Positions 7,248 through 14,382 of a stretch of 17,318 nucleotides of DNA are shown here, in pieces. The stretch's first letter is position 1; every line of letters starts with the position of its first letter. Location of the stretch: NCBI GenBank assembly GCA_013813075.1, contig JACCSI010000375.1:1-17318 (forward strand), written 5' to 3'. Origin of the DNA: Acidobacteriota bacterium (GTDB lineage: Bacteria; Acidobacteriota; Vicinamibacteria; Vicinamibacterales; UBA2999). The notes under the pieces are model-generated. The model was not told the DNA's origin, ran no database searches, and worked only from the letters and a program-made list of their open reading frames with translations. The position numbers and the translations under genes are program-made.

Positions 7248-8422
7248 GACGCCGCGCTCCCCTGCGAGGCGCGTGCGAGCAGCCTGGCGATGCCGCGAGC
7301 GAATTGCGTCGGCTCGGCGAGCAGGCTGACGATCAGGAAGGCCTCGCGCTCGAAATCAAAGAAGAAGCCGGGGTGCACGAGGACATGATCCTCCATCAAC
7401 AACTCCAGCACGAGCGCCTCTTCGCTGCGATAGGCCGGCACCTGAAGGACCGCCGACCAGCCGCCTTCGACAGTCAACACGGTGACCGATGGCGTCCGGG
7501 CGACGGCGGCCCGGAGCGCCCGCAGGTTGCCCGTGACGCGATGCTGAATCTGGGTTCTGACCGCCGCGCCGCGGTCGAGCAGGTCGGGCAACGCGGTCTG
7601 CGCCGGTGTGGACACCGACAGATACGTGTCGGCGATGACCTCGTAGGCGCGCAGCAGGGCGTCGAGACGATCGGCGGGCCCGGCAAACCCAATCCAGCCG
7701 ACTTTGACCTGCGGCAGCCCAACCGACTTGGACAGGCCGCCAAGACTGCACACGAGCGCATCGCGCCCCGACAGCACCGATGCGGCATGCGGTGCGAAAT
7801 CCAAGGGAAAGTCGCTGAACACTTCGTCGCCAATCAGCAGCATGTCACGCGACGCGCAGAGCTCCGCAACAGCCACGAGATCGTCGCGATGCAAACGCGA
7901 GCCCGTGGGGTTGTTCGGCGACACGATGAGCAGCGCTTTGGTTCGTGAATGGACCTGCGCGCGCAGGTGATCAATGTCGATCCGCCAGGTGCCGTGATAC
8001 TCGAGCCGATACGGCCTCGCCTCGACCGATTCCAGAACAGTGAGGTGCTCGAAGAGCGGGTAACTGGGCTGCGGCACGAGAACACCGTCGCCTGGGTCAC
8101 AGAGCAACTTGAACAGCAGTGAGTAGGCCTCACTTGTGCTGGCGGTCAAGGCGATGTGTTCCGGCGGAATCGAATGGCTTCTCCGCGCAAAGTCGCGCGA
8201 CACCGCCTCGCGCGCCCGCGGCGCGCCGAGCGCCGCCGGGTCATACTCGAGCGCGTCAGGTGACGCCAGCGCGCGAAGAAAATCGTGTGGATACTCCAAG
8301 CCTACGCGGGTGGGGTTAGAGACCGTCAGGTCGAGCACGTCGATGCCGCGGCTTTTCAGCACCGCCAGCGCCCTCGTCGTCGCGTTGAGGGACAGATCGG
8401 CTGGAAGTCGATTAGAAGGCAT
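7244..8422 (-). CDS. PLP-dependent class I/II aminotransferase
   Basis: Seen: 392 residues with fold-type I aminotransferase motifs: TASTSEAYSLLF (93-104), VSPNNPTGSRL (167-177, Asn171 for PLP O3'), LIGDEVFSDF (196-205, Asp199 for the pyridine nitrogen) and CSLGGLSKSVGLPQ (225-238, Lys232 for the Schiff base). Known: these enzymes exchange amino groups between amino acids and 2-oxoacids. Odd: near the C-terminus the sequence reads EAFLIVSLLAEP where AspC/HisC-type enzymes usually have an Arg (R-L-S) that binds the substrate carboxylate, so the substrate cannot be guessed with confidence. The gene starts 40 nt after the HEAT-cyclophilin gene and overlaps malQ by 4 nt. ATG 8422 has no clear Shine-Dalgarno. 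Confidence 0.92.
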   Translation of the reverse strand: MPSNRLPADLSLNATTRALAVLKSRGIDVLDLTVSNPTRVGLEYPHDFLRALASPDALEYDPAALGAPRAREAVSRDFARRSHSIPPEHIALTASTSEAYSLLFKLLCDPGDGVLVPQPSYPLFEHLTVLESVEARPYRLEYHGTWRIDIDHLRAQVHSRTKALLIVSPNNPTGSRLHRDDLVAVAELCASRDMLLIGDEVFSDFPLDFAPHAASVLSGRDALVCSLGGLSKSVGLPQVKVGWIGFAGPADRLDALLRAYEVIADTYLSVSTPAQTALPDLLDRGAAVRTQIQHRVTGNLRALRAAVARTPSVTVLTVEGGWSAVLQVPAYRSEEALVLELLMEDHVLVHPGFFFDFEREAFLIVSLLAEPTQFARGIARLLARASQGSAAS

Positions 8423-8462
8423 GGTCGTGGATCGGAGGAGCGTCGGAAGGTCGGAGCAATCG

Positions 8463-10472
8463 CTAACTCACCGGCGCGATCACCTCGACACGCTCTATGA
8501 CGTCGCCTTCGAGAATCGCATCAACCACCTCCATCCCACGTGCAACCTCGGCAAAGACGGTGTAGGTGTGATCCAGGCGCGGCGAATCGACAAGGTTGAT
8601 AAAAATCTGGGCGTCGCCCGTATCGCGTCCGCGGGTGGAAATGCCCACGGTGCCGCGTCGGTGCGACACCAGCCCGACTTCGTCCCGCATGAACGGGCCC
8701 TGGCCGACGTATTCGTTGGCGCCAGGGCTGCCACCCTGAATCACGAAGTTGGGGACCACCCGATGAAAGGTCAGGCCGTTGTAATAGCCTTCCCCGGCCA
8801 GTGTGGCGACGTGCAGTGACGTCACCGGCGCTTCCTGCGGCATCAACCGGAGGTCAAACACGCCGCGGCCGGCGATGCGAAAGCGCAACAGCGTGGTTGC
8901 GAGTGCGTCGATGCGCGCCATCGGCATGGTTTGCGCGGTTCCGCCGAGTGCTGTCGGCGTCTCGGCGGGCTCGGGGGCGCCGAGCGTGGCAAGAGCCTCG
9001 CGTATCGCGTTGCGCGCGTCACGCGATGTGTCGCGACCCTCTCCGGTGACGCGGCGCAGCGCCTGCTGCAGCGCCGGCACGACTGCGTCCTTGTTGGTCG
9101 CCGGGGCTAGCGCGCGAGCCGCGGTGATGAGCAGCTGATAATCGGGCCGCGTCAGTGCATCCAGGGCGACACGGGTCGCTTCCGGACGTTTGTGCGTCAC
9201 CAGTCCGCCGAGCGCCGCTTCGCGCACGTTGTCGTGCGCGTCGCGCGACAGCTGTTCCAGCTCGTCGAACGCCGCCAGCTCGCTGGCAGCGCGTGCGGCA
9301 TACATGCGCACCTGCCAGGTGTCGTGCCGGACGTGGCGCGGCAGCATCTTGCGTGCCTCTGCCGGAGCGACCCTCGCGAGTGCCACCATCGCGTGTGCGG
9401 CACGATGCCAGCCGGACGCCGGGGTCGGCGCCGCGGTGCGGCCTGAGCCATCGCCGGCGATCAGCGATTGCAGCGTTCGGACCGATTCGGGCCCACTGCA
9501 CCCATTGCCGAGTAAATCGATGGCGAGGAGTGCGACGTGGGCATCTGCGTCGCGCACCGCGGTCAGTATCGGCTCGCAGGACGTCTTCTGAAATTCCCGG
9601 CCCCAGGTCTGCAGTGCCTCGTAACGCACCTGCGCGTTGCTGTCGCCGAGTCCTCGTGTAATGACCGCCTCGCGTCCGTCAATACGGGCCCGCGCCGCCA
9701 CCATCGTCACACGACGGACTTCCGCATCTCGCTGGGCGATACCGGCTTCGAGCCCCGGTCGCGTGATGCCGCCTGACGCCGCGAGAGCGAGCGTGGCAAA
9801 GCGGCGAATACGCGCGAGCTTGTCAGCATCCTGCGCGCGCCCTTCGAGTGTGCTGGCGGCACGGAGGCCGGTCAGGGTGGTGTCCTTCAACTTCGAAATC
9901 TTGCCGACCTGCCGCGCGAGCGCTTCGAGCCCTTCTGTGGCGCCGAGCAGCGCATCAATCTGAATCGTCGTCGACGACGGGCCAGGTAACACGCGCGCGA
10001 TGATGCCCTCGACCTCATCGATGTCTGCGGCGCTGGAATACGGCAGCCGGCCCAACGTTGCCGCGACTGCCCCCCACGCGAGCGGTTCCTTTTCGACCTT
10101 GGCGCGCAGCATCAGCCGCGTTTTCGCATCGGCCACACCCTTGTCGCCCTTCGCGGACTGCCCGACCGCATTCGCGGCTTCGATGCGGACATCGACGTTC
10201 GCATCCGCCAGCGAGCGCGTCAACGTCGGAATCAGATCCGGTCGTTCCAGTCGGCCGATTGCACGGACGGCCTGCCGGCGAAGGGAGGGATCAAGATTGG
10301 TGAGTCCTTGCCGCAGCGTGGCGAGATCCGCTTCAGTCTGTGCCCGCGCGTCTTCGGCAACGAGCATCCGCTCTCGCATTGCGAGGTTTGATTGGGCCAA
10401 CGCCGGTCGAGACCGAGCCATGCACCCGCCCGACGCCAGCGCAACGAGAACTAACGCGATCGCGAACTTCAT
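8463..10472 (-). CDS. HEAT-repeat lipoprotein fused to a cyclophilin-type peptidyl-prolyl isomerase
   Basis: Seen: 669 residues. The N-terminus MKFAIALVLVALASGGC is a lipoprotein signal with lipobox A-S-G-G-C (Cys17). From about 35 to 500 there are alpha-helical HEAT/PBS-like repeats, for example SLRRQAVRAIGRLERPDLIPTL, DVRIEAANAVGQ and NVREAALGGL. The last 150-160 residues are a cyclophilin domain with YYNGLTFHRVVPNFVIQGG (catalytic Arg in FHRV), GTVGISTRGRDTGDAQIFINL and LDHTYTVFAEVARGMEVVD. The CypA Trp121 position is His, as in many bacterial cyclophilins. Known: cyclophilins catalyse prolyl cis/trans isomerisation. Inferred: an envelope-anchored foldase using HEAT repeats to hold clients. 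The start lies 7 nt after the DPP III stop, and a perfect TATAAT precedes it. Confidence 0.92.
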   Translation of the reverse strand: MKFAIALVLVALASGGCMARSRPALAQSNLAMRERMLVAEDARAQTEADLATLRQGLTNLDPSLRRQAVRAIGRLERPDLIPTLTRSLADANVDVRIEAANAVGQSAKGDKGVADAKTRLMLRAKVEKEPLAWGAVAATLGRLPYSSAADIDEVEGIIARVLPGPSSTTIQIDALLGATEGLEALARQVGKISKLKDTTLTGLRAASTLEGRAQDADKLARIRRFATLALAASGGITRPGLEAGIAQRDAEVRRVTMVAARARIDGREAVITRGLGDSNAQVRYEALQTWGREFQKTSCEPILTAVRDADAHVALLAIDLLGNGCSGPESVRTLQSLIAGDGSGRTAAPTPASGWHRAAHAMVALARVAPAEARKMLPRHVRHDTWQVRMYAARAASELAAFDELEQLSRDAHDNVREAALGGLVTHKRPEATRVALDALTRPDYQLLITAARALAPATNKDAVVPALQQALRRVTGEGRDTSRDARNAIREALATLGAPEPAETPTALGGTAQTMPMARIDALATTLLRFRIAGRGVFDLRLMPQEAPVTSLHVATLAGEGYYNGLTFHRVVPNFVIQGGSPGANEYVGQGPFMRDEVGLVSHRRGTVGISTRGRDTGDAQIFINLVDSPRLDHTYTVFAEVARGMEVVDAILEGDVIERVEVIAPVS

Positions 10473-10478
10473 CCGGCG

Positions 10479-10484
10479 ATTATA
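10479..10484 (-). promoter_or_regulatory. Candidate -10 element just upstream of the HEAT-cyclophilin start
   Basis: On the minus strand TATAAT, identical to the sigma-70 -10 consensus, overlaps the DPP III stop and ends 6 nt before the ATG at 10472. A transcript started here would be leaderless or nearly so, which fits the absence of a Shine-Dalgarno. No good -35 hexamer is visible at 16-18 nt, so the hexamer may be chance. Confidence 0.3.
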
Positions 10485-12444
10485 GGATCGAGTTGCGCCG
10501 CTCCTCGGAAAACTCGAGCATCTGCGTCGTGAGATCGCAAGGATAGGAAATCTCGACGTCGGTGATGGAGCCGTCGGTGTCGTGCACGGCGTGCAACCGC
10601 GGCATGACGAAACCCGTGTAGGACGGTAACTTCAATCGATTCGCCCGCTCCACCACTTCGTCCCTGAGACCCGCGTCGAAGTGGACGCCATAAGTTTCAA
10701 ACAGGGTCTTGGCGGCGGCGTAATCGCCCTCCGACTTGATGCGCTGCACGTCGGCGAGCAGACGCCCGGCGCCGTCTCGGAATGCGTTGACATCGACGAT
10801 CACGTAATACGTTTTGCCGTCGCGCACGCGGGTTTCGATCGCGGACGTGTGCGCTATCAGCCAGTTGACGATCGCCTGACGGTTGCGCATGTGATCTTCT
10901 TCGAGCTGCGTACCTTCACGAACGCGGCGGAGCTGCACCAGGGCATTACGGGCATAGGCTTCGTACTCGGCGCGAACGATGTCGGCATGATGATCCGCCG
11001 GCACGAGCCCGAGCGTCACAAGATGCGGGTCGGCCACGAAATAGAGCGCCACGAGATCGGCACGCGATTCCTCGAGCGCGGAATACTGCTCCTTGAGCAG
11101 CTCCTGCGGCTGCAGGGTGACCGAGTGGGCCATCCGACCCGATCCGTGACCGAGGACCTCATGAATATCAGTGGTGAATTCGCTGGCGAATGCCCCCCAC
11201 TGCTTAGCCCGTTCGATCTCCGCGGCGTCCCAGGAGAACTCCTGCCGGAAGCTGTCGAGTGTCGCCTGCTCGTAGGCTTCGATGACATTCGACAACGACA
11301 CCGACTTGCTGCCGTACTTTTCGCGGATACGCTGGTCGTTTGGCAGGTTGACGCCAATTGGCGTTATCGGGCCGGAATCGCCCGCCTCGAAGACCACCTC
11401 GATGGCGCGTGCGGAGACGCCGTGCACCTTGGCTTTGCGAAACTGCGGGTCAATCGGCAGGTTGTCCTCGAACCATTGCGCGTTTGCGGCGAGGCGCTGA
11501 ATCTTTTCGGTCTTCTCGTGGTTGACGTAGTACACCAGGCCTTCCCACGCGCCCTTGATGCCGCGCGCGTCCATGTAGACCTCGATGAAGCCGTTCATCG
11601 TGTCCACACGCGAATCGAGATTGCGAACCCAGGCGATGTCGAACGCCTCGCGGTCCGAGTCCTCGCCGGTCCGGTACCAGCGAATCAACGCGCGCAAGGC
11701 ATCAGCCAGCGACGCCGGGGCAAACGGCAGCGCCTTCTCGAGGTGCCCAACCACTTGACGCAGTTCCGTATCGTAGCGCCCACCCACGCGGTACACGTCT
11801 TCGACGACGCGACCATCCCGCTTGACGACTCGGGAGTTGAGTGGGTGGCGTTCGACAATCCCGTCGAGATCGGCCATCGTGACGCCGTCGTAGAGGTTGT
11901 TGGCGCTGGCGGTCAGGATGTCGCGGCCCTCGCCGGGCGTCTTGCACGTGACCATCGGATCGAACGAGAGATCGAAGAACATCGGCGCGTAGCGAGCGAT
12001 GAGATCGCCGACCTGCTCGCCGGCTTCGAGCCTGAAACGCGCGCCATTCCGTGCCGCAATCTCCGCGGCGCCAGTCAGCTGGGACACCGAAAGACGCAAG
12101 ACAAATTTGCGCGCCGTGAGATTGTTGTACGGGCCGGTATTAATCCAGCACAACTTCGTGTATCGGGTCATCGCCGCCAGGACGTCCGAGGGGATGCCAT
12201 CGGCGTGCGTCAGGACCTCTTCGAGGATGTCGCGCATGCCGAGGTTGTGTCGATAGCGCTGGTCGTAATAGATGTCGCGTCCGGCCTTTGCCGCCTGATA
12301 CAGGTGCCAGACCAGCACCTTGTCGCGATGGCACAGTTCGGCGAAACCGTCTGCATACAGCTGAACGACGGCGGCCTCGTCGATCTGTTCGAGCCGATAC
12401 GGACGATTGGCGCGTGGCGAGCCGGTCAGTGGCGGCGACGACAT
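10480..12444 (-). CDS. Dipeptidyl peptidase III (peptidase family M49)
   Basis: Seen: 654 residues from ATG 12444, which follows GAGGTG at about 8 nt spacing. The frame is open further upstream, but that lies inside the preceding RNase gene. The family-defining zinc motif HEVLGH (His428-His433, HExxGH with the extra spacer residue) is followed by EESRAD (458-463, zinc ligand Glu459), matching the HELLGH/EECRAE pair of M49. NLPNDQRIREKYGSKSVSLSNV (367-388) also matches M49 substrate-cleft sequence. There is no signal peptide, so it is probably cytoplasmic. Known: DPP III removes dipeptides from the N-terminus of short peptides. The start overlaps the upstream RNase stop as TAATG, implying coupled translation, and the next gene begins 7 nt after its stop. 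Inferred role: late peptide turnover. Confidence 0.94.
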   Translation of the reverse strand: MSSPPLTGSPRANRPYRLEQIDEAAVVQLYADGFAELCHRDKVLVWHLYQAAKAGRDIYYDQRYRHNLGMRDILEEVLTHADGIPSDVLAAMTRYTKLCWINTGPYNNLTARKFVLRLSVSQLTGAAEIAARNGARFRLEAGEQVGDLIARYAPMFFDLSFDPMVTCKTPGEGRDILTASANNLYDGVTMADLDGIVERHPLNSRVVKRDGRVVEDVYRVGGRYDTELRQVVGHLEKALPFAPASLADALRALIRWYRTGEDSDREAFDIAWVRNLDSRVDTMNGFIEVYMDARGIKGAWEGLVYYVNHEKTEKIQRLAANAQWFEDNLPIDPQFRKAKVHGVSARAIEVVFEAGDSGPITPIGVNLPNDQRIREKYGSKSVSLSNVIEAYEQATLDSFRQEFSWDAAEIERAKQWGAFASEFTTDIHEVLGHGSGRMAHSVTLQPQELLKEQYSALEESRADLVALYFVADPHLVTLGLVPADHHADIVRAEYEAYARNALVQLRRVREGTQLEEDHMRNRQAIVNWLIAHTSAIETRVRDGKTYYVIVDVNAFRDGAGRLLADVQRIKSEGDYAAAKTLFETYGVHFDAGLRDEVVERANRLKLPSYTGFVMPRLHAVHDTDGSITDVEISYPCDLTTQMLEFSEERRNSIL

Positions 12445-13073
12445 TACAACGGCACCTCGACTTTTTCGCCGTGCTGAGGAATGTGGACGGACCAGCCGAG
12501 TGTTTGTTCGATTCTCGCCTTCAGCGCGTGCTGCGCGGGCGGCTCGCCGTGCACGAGATACAGCTGCCGTGGCGGCGTCTGAAATGTGCCGAGCCACCTG
12601 AGAATCTCGTTGCTGTCCGCGTGCGCGGACATGCTGTCGATCTTCTCGATGCGCGCGGCCACGGGCACCATCGTGCCGTGTATCTTGACGGATTTGGCCC
12701 CCTCGACCAGGGCACGCCCTCGGGTGCCCTGAGCCTGGAATCCCACGAACAACACGGTGTTCTCCGCGTGCGGCAAACAGGACGCCAGGTGGTGCAGGAC
12801 GCGACCCCCTGTGGCCATTCCACTGGCCGAAATGATGATCGCCGGGCCCGTCGATGCGGTGACGGCCTTGGACTCCTTCGGTGACGACACCGCCCGAAAC
12901 CGCTTCGGACTGAACGCGCTGAGGGCGCCCGTCCCCACCTGGACCTCGCGATCGAGATGCTTGTCGTGTTGCGCGTAGAAGTTGAGCGCATCGACCGCCA
13001 TTGGGCTATCCAGGTACACCGGCAGCGGCTTGATGCGGCCGGCATCTTCCAGCTTCTTGATCAAATACAGCAA
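12444..13073 (-). CDS. C-terminal fragment of the same RNase (beta-CASP and RMMBL half)
   Basis: About 209 residues if restarted at TTG 13073, only 3 nt past the TAA, with no usable Shine-Dalgarno; only reinitiation or readthrough would produce it. It carries LPVYLDSPMAVDAL, beta-CASP motif B ISASGMATGGRVLHHL (His94/His95 of the fragment), motif C SMSAHADSNEI (His151) and LVHGEPPAQ (His175), all intact. The 3' end overlaps the DPP III start (TAATG), so this half still matters for translation of the downstream operon. Intact motifs suggest that the interruption is recent. Confidence 0.5.
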   Translation of the reverse strand: MLYLIKKLEDAGRIKPLPVYLDSPMAVDALNFYAQHDKHLDREVQVGTGALSAFSPKRFRAVSSPKESKAVTASTGPAIIISASGMATGGRVLHHLASCLPHAENTVLFVGFQAQGTRGRALVEGAKSVKIHGTMVPVAARIEKIDSMSAHADSNEILRWLGTFQTPPRQLYLVHGEPPAQHALKARIEQTLGWSVHIPQHGEKVEVPL

Positions 13074-13076
13074 CTC

Positions 13077-13832
13077 TTAGGCGCGCACGACGGAAAAAGA
13101 CGGAATGATGACTCGGCCGCCCCGCGCGCGCGTGTCCTCGATCACTCGCGCCAGTAGCGTTGCATCGTCGGCGTCCGGATGCACGCGGTCGCCATACGTC
13201 GACTCGACCAATAGCGTCTCGGCGTCCGGCGCCGGCATCGGATCGGGCAGGACTGGCCGGCCATAACGTCCCAGGTCGCCACCGAAGAGAATGCGCTGCC
13301 CAATTCCGTTCAGGCGGGAGACACGCACGAACGCCGAACCCAGCAAGTGACCCGCGTTGGTGAACTCGGCGCGGAGATTGGGAGCCACATCGACAGGCCT
13401 ATCGAAATTGACGATTTCGAGGTGATTGAGCGCCGCCGCCGCGTCCGCTTCAGTGAAGAGCGGCACGGCGGGAGTGTGCCGCGAGAAACGATGCCGGTTG
13501 GCGAGTCGCGCATCTTCTTCCTGCAGTCGCCCGGCGTCAGGCAGCACCAGCGAGCACAGGTCAGCCGTACCGGCCGTGCAGTAGATGCGACCATGAAAGC
13601 CGCTGGATACCAAACGCGGCAGCCAGCCGCAATGGTCGATATGCGCGTGCGTCAGCACGACAGCGTGCAACGATGCCGGGTGGATAGGCAGCGCCGCCCA
13701 GTTTCGGCGCCGCAACTCGCGCAACCCCTGGAACAATCCGCAGTCGACGAGAATCCTGTGTCCGTCGGCCTCGAGAAGGTATTTCGACCCCGTCACGGTA
13801 CGCGAGGCGCCGAGAAATGTCAGTGTGGCCAT
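13077..13832 (-). CDS. N-terminal fragment of MBL-fold/beta-CASP RNase (metallo-beta-lactamase half)
   Basis: This piece has 251 residues, starting MATLTFLGASRTVTGSKYLLE. It holds the metal site: THAHIDHCGW (His62, His64, Asp66, His67), AGHLLGSAFV (His162) and FGGDLGRYGRP (Asp186), then beta-CASP motif A in LLVESTYGDR (Glu210). It stops at PSFSVVRA just after entering the beta-CASP domain. It lacks motifs B and C and the last metal-binding His, so if translated alone it is probably an unstable, inactive truncated protein. The start at ATG 13832 matches the family N-terminus; upstream is a 162-nt gap with no convincing promoter hexamers. Confidence 0.6.
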   Translation of the reverse strand: MATLTFLGASRTVTGSKYLLEADGHRILVDCGLFQGLRELRRRNWAALPIHPASLHAVVLTHAHIDHCGWLPRLVSSGFHGRIYCTAGTADLCSLVLPDAGRLQEEDARLANRHRFSRHTPAVPLFTEADAAAALNHLEIVNFDRPVDVAPNLRAEFTNAGHLLGSAFVRVSRLNGIGQRILFGGDLGRYGRPVLPDPMPAPDAETLLVESTYGDRVHPDADDATLLARVIEDTRARGGRVIIPSFSVVRA

Positions 13833-13994
13833 CGTTAGCCAAGCACTCTACTAGAATCCGTCCATGACCCGGTTTGCCGGTCGCGCTTGTCCTCTAATGC
13901 CCGTTTAATGTCGCGGCACAAACCCGCGCCCTCACTCGACAACATGAGTTCTCTGGCGGAGCAGAGGCACGTGTGCCGTGGGCGTTGTCCGCGC

Positions 13995-14252
13995 TTAGAG
14001 AAAGGCGAGGACGGCGGCAATGGCCTTGCCCATCGCGACGATCAGAGTGCGAGCAATAGGGAGCAGCGAGCCGCGGTCGGCGACCTCGCCAGCCAGCACC
14101 GGATCGGTGAGGAGCAGCCACAGCGAAAGGGCGGCGACTGGAGCGGCGGCAATCGCACCGACTGCGACGACGCTGAGCGTTGTGCGCATCATGCGTTGGC
14201 CCGTTCGCGGCCTGCGGTCGTAACCGTGGTTGGAGGGGTAAGGGGTGGCCAT
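13995..14252 (-). CDS. Small membrane protein, function unknown
   Basis: Seen: 85 residues with codon usage (G/C-rich third positions) like its neighbours. After a basic, polar N-terminus (about 1-22), hydrophobic helices occupy about 25-50 (VVAVGAIAAAPVAALSLWLLL) and 63-85 (LLPIARTLIVAMGKAIAAVLAFL), separated by DPVLAGEVADRGS. I do not recognise the family. A GAGAAG element about 7 nt before ATG 14252 could serve as ribosome-binding site. The start could also be Met21 or Met22. It lies between the split RNase gene and the asparaginase-like gene, all on the minus strand, with gaps over 100 nt on both sides, so it may be its own transcription unit. Confidence 0.6.
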   Translation of the reverse strand: MATPYPSNHGYDRRPRTGQRMMRTTLSVVAVGAIAAAPVAALSLWLLLTDPVLAGEVADRGSLLPIARTLIVAMGKAIAAVLAFL

Positions 14253-14272
14253 GGGCGGCTTCTCGCCATGGC
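14248..14272 (-). promoter_or_regulatory. Hairpin enclosing the start codon of the small membrane protein
   Basis: Arms GCCATGG (14248-14254) and CCATGGC (14266-14272) are complementary over 7 bp with an 11-nt loop. On the minus strand the start codon at 14252 is inside the stem and the GAGAAG element is in the loop, so folding could modulate initiation. CCATGG is itself palindromic, which raises the chance of a fortuitous match. Confidence 0.25.
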
Positions 14273-14382
14273 GATAGCGAGGACCGTACCGTCTCGGCGT
14301 CCTAACGTAAGCCCTTGAAGCCAGAAGCTTTATGGGTGCGGATGCAAACTGGCAAATCCACCGACTGTCCGCTCGTGGGACG

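Larger units (their letters stand above)
12444..13832 (-). pseudogene. MBL-fold/beta-CASP RNase gene interrupted by an in-frame TAA
   Basis: Read through, the frame from ATG 13832 to TAA 12444 gives 461 sense codons, the usual length of bacterial MBL-fold/beta-CASP/RMMBL nucleases (CPSF73-like RNA-processing enzymes). A single TAA at 13079-13077 sits in frame within IIPSFSVVRA-stop-ELLYLIKK. Relatives read PSFAVGRTQELLYLI there, so the stop takes the place of the conserved Gln. CAA to TAA is one transition. The two neighbouring conserved residues are also changed (G to V and T to A), hinting at relaxed constraint. Motifs on both sides of the stop are needed for catalysis, so neither piece alone should be active. 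Alternatives are a sequencing error or a real but inefficient readthrough. A changed genetic code is unlikely because TAA ends this same gene and DPP III. Confidence 0.75.

Noticed and set aside
10681..12477. 598-codon plus-strand open frame
   Set aside because: Antisense to the M49 peptidase, whose zinc motifs are certain; the product is Arg/His/Val-rich without domains.
13077..13079. Reassignment of TAA to glutamine in this genome
   Set aside because: TAA is used as a normal stop at 12444 and 10480 at tight gene junctions, so a code change is not supported.
13835..14020. 61-codon minus-strand frame upstream of the split RNase gene
   Set aside because: Low-complexity basic peptide without motif; overlaps the end of the 85-aa gene and has no start signal. 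The 13833-13994 gap otherwise shows nothing convincing.
13887..14318. 143-codon plus-strand open frame in the region of weak annotation
   Set aside because: Arg/His-rich, no hydrophobic or domain pattern, no Shine-Dalgarno; the minus-strand 85-aa frame explains the region better.
14253..14382. Possible riboswitch or small RNA between the asparaginase-like and small membrane protein genes
   Set aside because: No recognisable conserved riboswitch core and no stable long helix beyond the start-codon hairpin.
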